Shown piece after piece: positions 1 to 5,399 of a DNA stretch of 8,441 bases. The DNA is taken from contig MFCJ01000039.1 in assembly GCA_001775255.1 (NCBI GenBank), forward strand, positions 3,227 to 11,667. The letters are read 5' to 3'. The notes under the pieces were generated by a model. That model worked only from the letters and a program-made list of their open reading frames with translations, was not told the DNA's origin and searched no databases. The translations under genes were made by a program, and so were the position numbers. How positions within the stretch are numbered: position 1 is the stretch's first letter; each line of letters starts with the position of its first letter. The stretch is from Candidatus Dadabacteria bacterium RIFCSPHIGHO2_12_FULL_53_21 (GTDB lineage: Bacteria > Desulfobacterota_D > UBA1144 > Nemesobacterales > UBA2774).

Positions 1-1174
1 TGAGGTAGGCGTCTTCGACCTCGACGGACCTCGGGCCGTAGTAGTGTCCTATTATGTCGGTCGATGAAAAGCTGACCGTGAGAAAATCCGTTACGCCGTC
101 CTTACCCAGCCCCTCACCCCTGACCGCGGCGAGGGCGAAGTCCTTCGTTATCGAGTTCCCGAAGGGCGCAACCTTTATGAGCCTCCCGTATTGCCCCTTC
201 GTCTCCTCCGGGTTCCCGGCGAGGACGTCCTTCAGGACGTAGGGGAAGACGGGTTTTCTGTACTCCCCTGTCTCTTCGTCCTTGCCCCTGATCGATTTCT
301 CGTAGGCGTTGTCGTCGGGCAGGCTCTCGCTGTAAGTAGATATGTCCCCGAGCGTATTCCATATGCCGTCTATGCCGGGCATGGTCAAATATTTCTCAGC
401 CGAATATTTTTCATTGAAATCCGTTACCCAGGCGGGGAGCTCGGGCTTAGCACCCCCGGGCATTTGCATATCGCGGTAATAATACGTGCTCGTGACCCAC
501 TCACCGCTCGCGTCGTCGAGCCAGTAGGCGGCGTTCCCGAGATGCCCCGCCGGCATTATCGCGGCCCTGTCCTTGAGCGCTACGCCTATCACCTTCGAAT
601 TCATTCTGGTCGCGAGTCTCAATTCGTCCGTGACCGTCGTGGTCAGCAGATTCCGGGGCGAAAGCCGCCCGGCTTTTTCATCCGCCTCCGGGCCGCCTCC
701 GACGAGACTGGCCGAGAGGTCGCGCGCGCAGTAGGTCTCGTCGTTTTCGGGCGCCCTGACGAACCAGTCGTTCCCGATTATACCGTGTACGGAGGGAGTA
801 GCGCCCGTGTATATGGACGCGTGGCCCGGGCATGTCGTCGTCGGCACGTAGTTGAATCTCGCGTTCCTGAAGATAAACCCGTCACCGGCGAGCCTCTTGA
901 AACCGTCCTCGCCGTACTTGTCCCTGAACCTGTCGAGGAAATCGTACGCCATCTGGTCGACCACTATCCCGACTACGAGCCTCGGGGCGGCGTCCTCCCC
1001 GTCTTCGGTTTCGGGGGCCGGGGCTTCGGTCGGTCCCAATGTCGGATGCGGGACGCTCTCTTCAGGCGCTTCATTCGTATCCCGCTGCTCCGGCTGCTTA
1101 CACGAAATCAAGACGAATATGGCGAGAAAAATTACGAGGGCGCAGAGAATCCGGGGTTTCTTTATATATTTCAT
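1..1174 (-). CDS. PafA-like alkaline phosphatase, lipoprotein form (partial, C-terminus outside window)
   Basis: Metal-dependent phosphatase of the alkaline phosphatase / nucleotide pyrophosphatase superfamily, closest in motif layout to PafA. These enzymes release phosphate from phosphomonoesters outside the cytoplasm. The start is ATG at 1174 with AGGA eight bases upstream; 391 codons are present, and frame and coding character run off the window edge. Residues 1-25 form a basic, hydrophobic signal ending in the lipobox LISC (Cys25), followed by a Pro/Glu-rich linker to about residue 65. Visible active-site residues: D73 (VVDQM), nucleophile T114 (TTTCPGHAS), N135 (GIIGNDW), the K201/R203 pair (ALKDRAAIMPAGH) and metal ligands D373/H377 (STDIIGHYYG). 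The D73-T114 and T114-N135 spacings equal those of PafA D38-T79-N100, and K/R marks the PafA branch rather than NPP diesterases. PafA proteins are about 550 residues, so the last metal-ligand block is outside. The PafA-type assignment is firm; lipidation is inferred. Confidence 0.93.
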   Translation of the reverse strand, partial: MKYIKKPRILCALVIFLAIFVLISCKQPEQRDTNEAPEESVPHPTLGPTEAPAPETEDGEDAAPRLVVGIVVDQMAYDFLDRFRDKYGEDGFKRLAGDGFIFRNARFNYVPTTTCPGHASIYTGATPSVHGIIGNDWFVRAPENDETYCARDLSASLVGGGPEADEKAGRLSPRNLLTTTVTDELRLATRMNSKVIGVALKDRAAIMPAGHLGNAAYWLDDASGEWVTSTYYYRDMQMPGGAKPELPAWVTDFNEKYSAEKYLTMPGIDGIWNTLGDISTYSESLPDDNAYEKSIRGKDEETGEYRKPVFPYVLKDVLAGNPEETKGQYGRLIKVAPFGNSITKDFALAAVRGEGLGKDGVTDFLTVSFSSTDIIGHYYGPRSVEVEDAYL

Positions 1175-1295
1175 TTCGACAGTCCTGATGAATCAGCTTT
1201 TATTAATTTTACTCTATCTATGTTAAATCGGTATGAAGCATAAGACGGGTACACATATATTGCAATTCAATTCCCCGAAACCGCGTAAATAGTCT

Positions 1296-1324
1296 TTCTC
1301 AAAAAGCATATTTAGCGTTATAAT
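1296..1324 (+). promoter_or_regulatory. Sigma70-type promoter of the OmpA-like lipoprotein gene
   Basis: A perfect TATAAT -10 hexamer lies at 1319-1324. A -35-like TTCTCA (4 of 6 consensus bases) lies at 1296-1301, and the spacer is exactly 17 bases. The predicted start of transcription is near 1331, about 25 bases before the ATG at 1356. A strong ribosome-binding site, AGGAGGA, sits at 1344-1350, five bases before that ATG. Confidence 0.6.
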
Positions 1325-1355
1325 TCCGGTTAACATCAGTATCAGGAGGAATTTT

Positions 1356-1922
1356 ATGAGAGAGATAAAACTATTTTTTATTTTCGCGCTCGTGCTCGCC
1401 GCGGGGTGCGTACCGCAGGGACAGTACAACCAGGAAGTTCAGGAAAACCAGCAGCTCGCTTACCTGAACGCTACTTATCAGCAGCTTAACCAGGCGCTCG
1501 AAGCCGAGGTCGCCGCCGACCAGGTCCAGATACAGCAGCTCCAGGACGAGCTCCAGGTCACGATGTTGAATGAGATCCTCTTCGCGGAAGGCGGATGGGA
1601 GCTGCACAGCCAGGGGCGCCAGGAGCTCGACAAGATAATTCCCGCGCTCCAGCAGGTGCCGGGCAAATACATAGTGATACAGGGATTCACAGACAACCTC
1701 GGTATCCTCGAGCCGCTCGCCGGCAGGTTCCCGACGAACTGGGACCTCGCCGCGGGACGCGCCGTATCCGTAGTCCGCTACCTCGCCGAGCAGGGGATTG
1801 ACCCGAACTATTTGGCAGCCGTTTCGTTCGGACAGTACCACTCGGTAGCCGATAACAGCACTCCCGCGGGACGCGCGCAGAACAGGCGGATAAACATCAC
1901 GATACAGGACGAGATGCCGTAA
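1356..1922 (+). CDS. OmpA/MotB-family peptidoglycan-binding lipoprotein
   Basis: A 188-residue envelope protein predicted to tie a lipid-anchored coiled coil to peptidoglycan. The signal peptide ends in lipobox LAAGC (Cys18); Val at the next position does not suggest inner-membrane retention. Residues about 22-70 are Gln/Glu/Leu-rich with heptad character, likely a coiled coil. Residues about 72-185 form an OmpA C-terminal-like domain: GFTDN with D113, NWDLAAGRA with N128 and R135, and the closing block GRAQNRRINI at 172-181. D113 and R135 correspond to the Asp/Arg pair that holds diaminopimelate in this family. The longer loop between them and the NW motif resemble MotB more than Pal or OmpA. 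There is no MotB-type membrane helix and no motA or tol-pal gene nearby, so a stator role is unlikely. The start is supported by AGGAGGA five bases upstream. It is divergent from the phosphatase gene. Confidence 0.9.
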   Translation: MREIKLFFIFALVLAAGCVPQGQYNQEVQENQQLAYLNATYQQLNQALEAEVAADQVQIQQLQDELQVTMLNEILFAEGGWELHSQGRQELDKIIPALQQVPGKYIVIQGFTDNLGILEPLAGRFPTNWDLAAGRAVSVVRYLAEQGIDPNYLAAVSFGQYHSVADNSTPAGRAQNRRINITIQDEMP

Positions 1923-1937
1923 AGTAAAAATATTTAT

Positions 1938-1977
1938 TAAATCCACCCTAACCCTCCTTTAAGAAAGGAGGGAATTT
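1938..1977 (+). repeat. C-rich palindromic repeat, copy A; possible terminator of the OmpA-like gene
   Basis: The core is a perfect 9-bp stem, CCCTCCTTT (1952-1960) with AAAGGAGGG (1964-1972), closed by a three-base loop and preceded by AAATCCACCCTAA. The unit recurs in inverted orientation at 2221-2262. It lies only 30 bases after the stop of the OmpA-like gene, so its RNA could act as a terminator, but the trailing AATTTAAT is a poor U-tract. Confidence 0.6.
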
Positions 1978-2024
1978 AATCATAAAAGATGAGATTGCCG
2001 CGCTTCGCTCGCAATGACAGAAAT

Positions 2025-2137
2025 GTGAAGGTACCCCCTCACCCTTCACTATTTTGGCTTAGGTGCCATTGAGCCACAGTAAAGCAACTTTTCCACTTTT
2101 ACTGTAAGAGTGACCAATTCCTCGCTTGCTCGGAATT
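2025..2137. repeat. Four consecutive short hairpins
   Basis: Inverted repeats follow one another almost without gaps. A 7-bp perfect stem lies at 2025-2031/2043-2049. A 7-bp stem with two G-U pairs lies at 2056-2062/2069-2075. An 8-bp perfect stem at 2076-2083/2098-2105 begins at the very next base. A 6-bp perfect stem lies at 2116-2121/2132-2137. No frame is open through them. This could be a decayed miniature element or a structured RNA; neither is proven. Confidence 0.45.
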
Positions 2138-2220
2138 ATTTCCCACGAGGGGGAGAGGGAATTAGAACTCTGCCCTTCGACGGGCCAGCACTAACGGGGC
2201 GGATTCAATCGCGGGGAATA

Positions 2221-2262
2221 TATTTTCCCCCTTTGTAAAGGGGGATTTAGGGGGATTTATTA
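2221..2262 (-). repeat. C-rich palindromic repeat, copy B (inverted relative to copy A)
   Basis: Read on the minus strand this runs AAATCCCCCTAAATCC then CCCCTTTACAAAGGGG, matching copy A at 1938-1977 in order and spacing with scattered substitutions. It holds an 8-bp perfect stem, CCCCCTTT (2227-2234) with AAAGGGGG (2237-2244), and a two-base loop. Copies A and B therefore face each other across about 240 bases. Confidence 0.6.
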
Positions 2263-2381
2263 TTTATGAATTTTATTCCTCTACAAAATCCGCCGCCACA
2301 TAAAACCTACTAGTACTGAACTTATCCCCCTCACTGGAAAAATTAAACAAGTCGTTTATATTTTATTTCTTGATTGGGGTT

Positions 2382-2402
2382 CCCCGGCGCGCCCTGCCGG
2401 GG
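2382..2402. repeat. GC-rich hairpin upstream of the small membrane protein gene
   Basis: A perfect 7-bp stem, CCCCGGC (2382-2388) with GCCGGGG (2396-2402), encloses a seven-base loop. A smaller competing GGGG/CCCC hairpin overlaps its left arm. It has no U-run on either side, so it is not a typical terminator. If transcribed it would form a stable leader structure about 33 bases before the preferred TTG start. Confidence 0.4.
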
Positions 2403-2435
2403 CAATACAAACACATATCGAGGCAGAACCGTACA

Positions 2436-2813
2436 TTGTCGGGAAGGAAACCGCTCGCGCTCGCTATTTCGTTCGGGGTATTAATTTTGGGGCTTTACGC
2501 ATTCCGCTTCGTGAGCGGGACTCACACGGAGTACTGCCCCCTTTCCCACAAGCTGAGCGACACGGCCGACTGCATCGTGCTCCACGTCTCCCGCGGGAGG
2601 GTGCTCGTGCGCCACAGGGACAGCTACACGAGGGAAGCCTACTTCGAGATAATCACGAACGGCCGCTCGCAAAAGTTCGATATTCCGGAATTCAGCCTGA
2701 AGGGCGGCGCGCCCAAAAAGTTCCGTGTCAGGCTCATAGACAACGAACCGGGCGCGGTCACGATAAACGGCGCGCGCTTCGACCTCCTGCCCCTCACGAA
2801 CGGGGACAGGTAA
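2436..2813 (+). CDS. Small membrane-anchored protein of unknown function
   Basis: I do not recognise a family. With the TTG start at 2436 the product is 125 residues: a short basic N-terminus (SGRKP), one hydrophobic segment at about residues 7-23, then a soluble region of about 100 residues rich in beta-type segments with two cysteines, C34 and C46, that could pair outside the cytoplasm. Codon use (AGG, ATA, GC-rich third positions) matches the neighbours, which supports a real gene. The start is uncertain. A TTG at 2370 would add 22 residues but has no ribosome-binding site, and a 7-bp GC-rich hairpin (2382-2402) lies in that extension. GAGG at 2420-2423 stands 12 bases before 2436, a rather long spacing. 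There is no ATG in frame before the upstream stop at 2301. It converges on the next gene with nine bases between stops. Confidence 0.6.
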   Translation: MSGRKPLALAISFGVLILGLYAFRFVSGTHTEYCPLSHKLSDTADCIVLHVSRGRVLVRHRDSYTREAYFEIITNGRSQKFDIPEFSLKGGAPKKFRVRLIDNEPGAVTINGARFDLLPLTNGDR

Positions 2814-2822
2814 GGCGGCTAA

Positions 2823-3356
2823 TTATAGATACGGTATGGTCTCGAAGCACCGGGGCGGGGTTGAGCTGGCGCAGAAATTGCAAACGGCCTCTTCGGACCT
2901 CACACCGGGTATGTCGATAGTGAGGGAGAGCTTGTCTATCTGAAAGGGGTCGATGTCCCCGAGCGTGCCGGCGAGGTCCCCCTTCACGAACCTGCCGAAG
3001 TCGTTCTGAAACGTTTCATAGAGTGTGAGCGTCCCGCAGTCGGTGAATTCGGCGATCCACTTGTCGGTAGTGTTCAGGAACGAGAATATCGTGCCCGGGT
3101 CCGGAGTGCCTTCGAGCGGGCCCTCGCTCCAGGCTATGGAGAAATGGTCGCCCGTCTCCTGCCCCGTGCACTTGTAGCACCCGAGCCCGTCCTGCTGGCC
3201 TATGGCGAGTATATCCTCCGCAACGCAGGACGACCCCTCCAGGTTCACCCCGAAGCACCCGTTTACCACCGAGTCGCAGGATATAAAGTATATCCCGGAT
3301 ATAATAATAACCGGGACAACCGCCAAGAGTAACATCACGCGCCTATCGAGCCTCAT
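2823..3356 (-). CDS. Cys-rich exported protein of unknown function
   Basis: A 177-residue protein I cannot place in a family. The N-terminus has a basic cluster (RLDRR) followed by a hydrophobic stretch at about residues 8-26 ending in FISC; Cys27 could be a lipidation site, although Phe at -3 is atypical, so an uncleaved anchor is also possible. The exported part has nine cysteines counting Cys27, including two CxxC pairs (C60-C63, CYKC; C159-C162, CNFC) plus C34, C44, C107 and C170. They could form disulphides or bind a metal. There is no CxxCH haem motif. The central part (about 66-150) contains alternating hydrophobic segments typical of a beta fold. The ATG at 3356 has no Shine-Dalgarno sequence, but a perfect TATAAT ends six bases upstream, so the mRNA is probably leaderless. 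It is convergent with the preceding gene and divergent from the next. Confidence 0.8.
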   Translation of the reverse strand: MRLDRRVMLLLAVVPVIIISGIYFISCDSVVNGCFGVNLEGSSCVAEDILAIGQQDGLGCYKCTGQETGDHFSIAWSEGPLEGTPDPGTIFSFLNTTDKWIAEFTDCGTLTLYETFQNDFGRFVKGDLAGTLGDIDPFQIDKLSLTIDIPGVRSEEAVCNFCASSTPPRCFETIPYL

Positions 3357-3362
3357 ACGATA

Positions 3363-3368
3363 ATTATA
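3363..3368 (-). promoter_or_regulatory. -10 element placing transcription start at the ATG (leaderless mRNA)
   Basis: On the minus strand a perfect TATAAT occupies 3368-3363 and is followed by six bases and then the ATG at 3356. The usual -10 to +1 distance puts transcription start at or next to the A of the ATG. No purine-rich ribosome-binding site exists in the gap. A -35 hexamer at the expected distance is weak. Confidence 0.5.
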
Positions 3369-3436
3369 GCCAATAAAAAGTGAGGATTGCTATTTTTCCG
3401 GCAACTATCATATTTATGATGAAGTCCCGGTTTTGC

Positions 3437-3445
3437 TGTTAGAAT
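3437..3445 (+). promoter_or_regulatory. Extended -10 promoter of the lipocalin-like lipoprotein gene
   Basis: The sequence reads TGTTAGAAT, that is TGn followed by TAGAAT (five of six matches to TATAAT). No good -35 is present, which an extended -10 element can compensate for. The predicted transcription start is near 3452, about 30 bases before the ATG at 3482. Confidence 0.4.
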
Positions 3446-3449
3446 TGAA

Positions 3450-3475
3450 AGCGGGGACCGGGCTTTCCCCCCGCT
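3450..3475 (+). other. Hairpin in the leader of the lipocalin-like lipoprotein gene
   Basis: A perfect 7-bp stem, AGCGGGG (3450-3456) with CCCCGCT (3469-3475), has a 12-base loop and ends six bases before the ATG at 3482. A following GCGGG (3476-3480) could compete for the C-rich arm. It could hinder ribosome access; an effect on expression is inferred only. Confidence 0.35.
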
Positions 3476-3481
3476 GCGGGC

Positions 3482-3895
3482 ATGATAAAAAGAAATCTGG
3501 CGATAATATCAATATTGTTTTTACTCATCCCCTGGTTTTCAGGATGCGGGGATTCCGCGAATACGAGGAAAGAATTAAGCGGGACGTGGGAAAGGCACGT
3601 CATGAGCGAGTCAGGCTCGTTCGAAGGGTTTCTCACGTTCGGTACGGACGGCTCGTTCGCTTTCACGTTCGAGGGCGATGTAAAGGGGTATGAGCGGTCG
3701 GCGGGAAGTTACAGGCTCTCGGGACGGGATATGACGTTCGAGGACGGATCATGCGGGGGCGCGGGCAAGTACAGGTTCCTCGTGAAGGAAAGCGTCCTCT
3801 CGTTCCTCCCTCTCGGCGACGGCTGCGGGAAGAGAAAGGCGGTGATGACGGGGGAGTGGAAGAGGCGTGACACCGTAGGGTCTCCCATGAAATAA
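3482..3895 (+). CDS. Small lipocalin-like lipoprotein
   Basis: A 137-residue predicted lipoprotein. The basic start (MIKRN) and hydrophobic stretch end in FSGC, with Cys22 as the likely lipidated residue. The mature part looks like one small beta-barrel domain of the lipocalin-like type: GTW at 34-36 near its start, a run of short beta strands with DG turns, the pair C91 and GKY (95-97), the motif DGCGKR at 113-118, and a closing GEW at 124-126. C91 and C115 could form a disulphide. Small secreted proteins with a GTW opening and a D-x-C-x-x-R segment near the end are common and mostly uncharacterised; ligand and role are unknown. The start is the only ATG before the signal peptide and has no clear ribosome-binding site, and the leader carries a hairpin. 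It is divergent from the Cys-rich gene. Confidence 0.82.
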   Translation: MIKRNLAIISILFLLIPWFSGCGDSANTRKELSGTWERHVMSESGSFEGFLTFGTDGSFAFTFEGDVKGYERSAGSYRLSGRDMTFEDGSCGGAGKYRFLVKESVLSFLPLGDGCGKRKAVMTGEWKRRDTVGSPMK

Positions 3896-4169
3896 ATACC
3901 GGTACCACACCGAATCAGTACGGTGTTCCCCGACACCTCAATTCCACGACACCCTCCTCCGAACACGCCGTCTCACCCGATTCGCCCGGTCATGTAAGGG
4001 CGCGGCTCATCCGTCAGATACACATCCGGCCGTTTAATCCCTCTCACCCATAATCACCGTAAATATTAAGAAAAGCACATATATACAGATATGAGTCGTT
4101 TCGCCAAATTCATTGTATATATTATATAGATATAGATAAGCACCGATAATTCTTGATAAAGTGAGAGAA
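3896..4169. other. Intergenic region with weak hairpin and AT-rich upstream tract
   Basis: No gene is visible. Just after the lipoprotein stop, ACACCG (3907-3912) pairs with CGGTGT (3921-3926) across an eight-base loop, but without a U-run, so it is at best a weak terminator. From about 4060 to 4150 the DNA becomes very AT-rich with runs such as TATATATTATATAGATATAG, the likely promoter region of the dehydrogenase operon. Several overlapping -10-like hexamers occur there and I cannot choose one. Confidence 0.4.
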
Positions 4170-4931
4170 ATGAGATTTAAGGGCAAGAGCGTAATAGTCA
4201 CAGGGGGCGGGACGGGGATAGGCAAGGAAACGGCGCTCCTTTTCGCTAAGGAAGGGGCGAGGGTCCTCATAACGGGCAGGAGGAAGGATAAGCTCGGCGC
4301 TGTGAAAGCCGAGGCTGCGGGACTGGGGCTCGAGATCGATTACACGGAGTCCGACGTATCGAACGAAGAGGACTGCAGGGCAGCGGTCGAATACGCCCTC
4401 GGGAGGTTCGGGAAGGTGGACGTACTGTTCAACAACGCCGGGGTGCTGCATCCGGGAATGACGCACGAGACGCCGGCTGATGTGTGGGATAAGACCTTCG
4501 GCACCAATGTGAGGGGCACGTGGCTCATGAGCAAGTTCGTGATACCGCACATGATAGAGCGGAGAGAGGGGAGGATAGTGAACAACGCCTCCATTGTGGG
4601 GATGAAAGGTTTCCCCTCCCTGGCCGCGTACACGGCGTCAAAGGGCGCGGTGGTGCAGCTCACGAAGAGCATGGCTTTAGAGTACGCGGACAAGGGGATC
4701 ACCGTGAACGCGGTGTGCCCCGGAACGACGATGACTCCCCTCGTTACGGAGGGTTACCTGAAGAGGGTCGGCGAGGAGGAAGGCATGAGGTTCATGAACT
4801 CGCTCCACCCGATGGGGCGGATTGCGGAAGCGAGCGAGGTAGCCCACGCCGTGCTTTTTCTGGCCGGCGCGAACGCGGGGTTCATTACCGGGAGCATGCT
4901 CACGGTCGACGGCGGCTGGTGCGCGAAATAA
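4170..4931 (+). CDS. Classical short-chain dehydrogenase/reductase (SDR)
   Basis: NAD(P)(H)-dependent cytosolic oxidoreductase of the classical SDR family, 253 residues from ATG 4170, the normal length. In order: cofactor motif TGGGTGIG (11-18); GRR after the second strand (36-38), basic residues that usually signal NADP(H); NNAG (88-91); catalytic tetrad N113 (GTNVRG), S141 (NNAS), Y154 and K158 (YTASK); PG turn (CPGTT); and the C-terminal VDGGW. The layout resembles FabG-like 3-oxoacyl reductases and sugar or alcohol dehydrogenases; the substrate cannot be read from the sequence. The ATG at 4170 has purine-rich GAGAG just upstream, while a GTG at 4161 in the same frame, adding three residues, has no ribosome-binding site. 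The gene ends in tandem TAA stops. A PPOX-fold gene follows after 43 bases on the same strand, so the two are probably co-transcribed. Confidence 0.95.
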   Translation: MRFKGKSVIVTGGGTGIGKETALLFAKEGARVLITGRRKDKLGAVKAEAAGLGLEIDYTESDVSNEEDCRAAVEYALGRFGKVDVLFNNAGVLHPGMTHETPADVWDKTFGTNVRGTWLMSKFVIPHMIERREGRIVNNASIVGMKGFPSLAAYTASKGAVVQLTKSMALEYADKGITVNAVCPGTTMTPLVTEGYLKRVGEEEGMRFMNSLHPMGRIAEASEVAHAVLFLAGANAGFITGSMLTVDGGWCAK

Positions 4932-4974
4932 TAAACGAGACTGAAAGAGGAATAAATAGAGAAGGAGCATTAGA

Positions 4975-5370
4975 ATGAAGATCGACGAGTTTGTCTATAA
5001 GCTGTGTACGGAAGGGAAGAATTTCGCGTCCCTCGCTACGCTTATGCCCGACGGCTCACCCCAGGTGAGCGTCACATGGGTGGATTCCGACGGGGAATAT
5101 ATAATCATCAATACCGCGGACGGGCGCGTGAAGACGGAGAACATGAGGAGGGACCGGAGGGTCGCCGTCTCCATAACGGATACGGGAAACCCCTACAGGC
5201 AGGTCATGATAATGGGGAGTGTGGAGGGGGACACCTACGAGGGCGCCGAGGAGCACATAAACAGGATGGCCAGGAAGTACCTCAAGCTAGACACATACCC
5301 ACGCACGAGAAAGAACGAGAAGCGGGTCATATTCAGGATAAAGCCGGAGAAGATATTCAAGCTGACTTGA
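4975..5370 (+). CDS. PPOX-class flavin/F420-binding oxidoreductase
   Basis: A 131-residue protein of the pyridoxamine-5'-phosphate-oxidase-like split-barrel fold, similar in motifs to the small PPOX-class F420-dependent group (Rv1155-like). Features: the first-strand block FASLATLMPDGSPQVSVTWV (17-36), the cofactor-contact segment NTADGRVKTENMRRDRRVAV (46-65), GSVEG (81-85) and the final strand RVIFRIKPEKIF (117-128). Family members bind FMN or F420 between subunits of a homodimer and reduce varied substrates. Whether this one uses F420 or FMN cannot be decided here, since no F420 biosynthesis gene is in view. The ATG at 4975 has a good AAGGAG seven bases upstream. It lies 43 bases after the dehydrogenase, so it is likely the second gene of that operon, and it converges on the nucleotidyltransferase gene with 29 bases between stops and no clear terminator hairpin. 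Confidence 0.9.
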   Translation: MKIDEFVYKLCTEGKNFASLATLMPDGSPQVSVTWVDSDGEYIIINTADGRVKTENMRRDRRVAVSITDTGNPYRQVMIMGSVEGDTYEGAEEHINRMARKYLKLDTYPRTRKNEKRVIFRIKPEKIFKLT

Positions 5371-5399
5371 GCGGTGGAATTTAATTTTACATACGTGAA

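Larger units (their letters stand above)
1923..2435. other. Intergenic palindrome-rich mosaic without a gene
   Basis: I see no coding frame in this stretch. It holds a series of inverted repeats: the 9-bp C-rich hairpin at 1952-1972; a segment at 1991-2019 with ATTGC...GCAAT ends, of the kind often dispersed in environmental genomes; GTGAAGG/CCTTCAC at 2025-2049; GGCTTAG/TTGAGCC (with G-U pairs) at 2056-2075; ACAGTAAA/TTTACTGT at 2076-2105; AATTCC/GGAATT at 2116-2137; GCCC/GGGC around a TTCGAC loop at 2172-2185; the second C-rich hairpin at 2227-2244; and CCCCGGC/GCCGGGG at 2382-2402. The part between the two C-rich copies may be an inserted or decayed repeat element. No transposase remnant is visible. 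Confidence 0.6.

Noticed and set aside
191..1243. A 350-codon open frame on the plus strand
   Set aside because: It lies opposite the PafA-type phosphatase, whose active-site motifs and spacing are intact. The plus-strand translation is Arg/Pro/Val-rich with no recognisable domain; it is a GC-driven shadow.
1371..1946. A 191-codon open frame on the minus strand
   Set aside because: It is antisense to the OmpA-like lipoprotein, which has a promoter, a ribosome-binding site and a full domain. No such signals exist for the antisense frame.
1938..2262. CRISPR array
   Set aside because: The repeats are only two, inverted relative to each other and themselves hairpins; there are no regularly spaced direct repeats.
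4122..4550. A 142-codon minus-strand frame over the dehydrogenase
   Set aside because: It covers the cofactor and NNAG coding region of a complete SDR gene in antisense; no start signal or domain.
5371..5399. Bidirectional terminator between the convergent PPOX and nucleotidyltransferase genes
   Set aside because: The 29-base gap holds no stem of useful length, so no terminator can be claimed.
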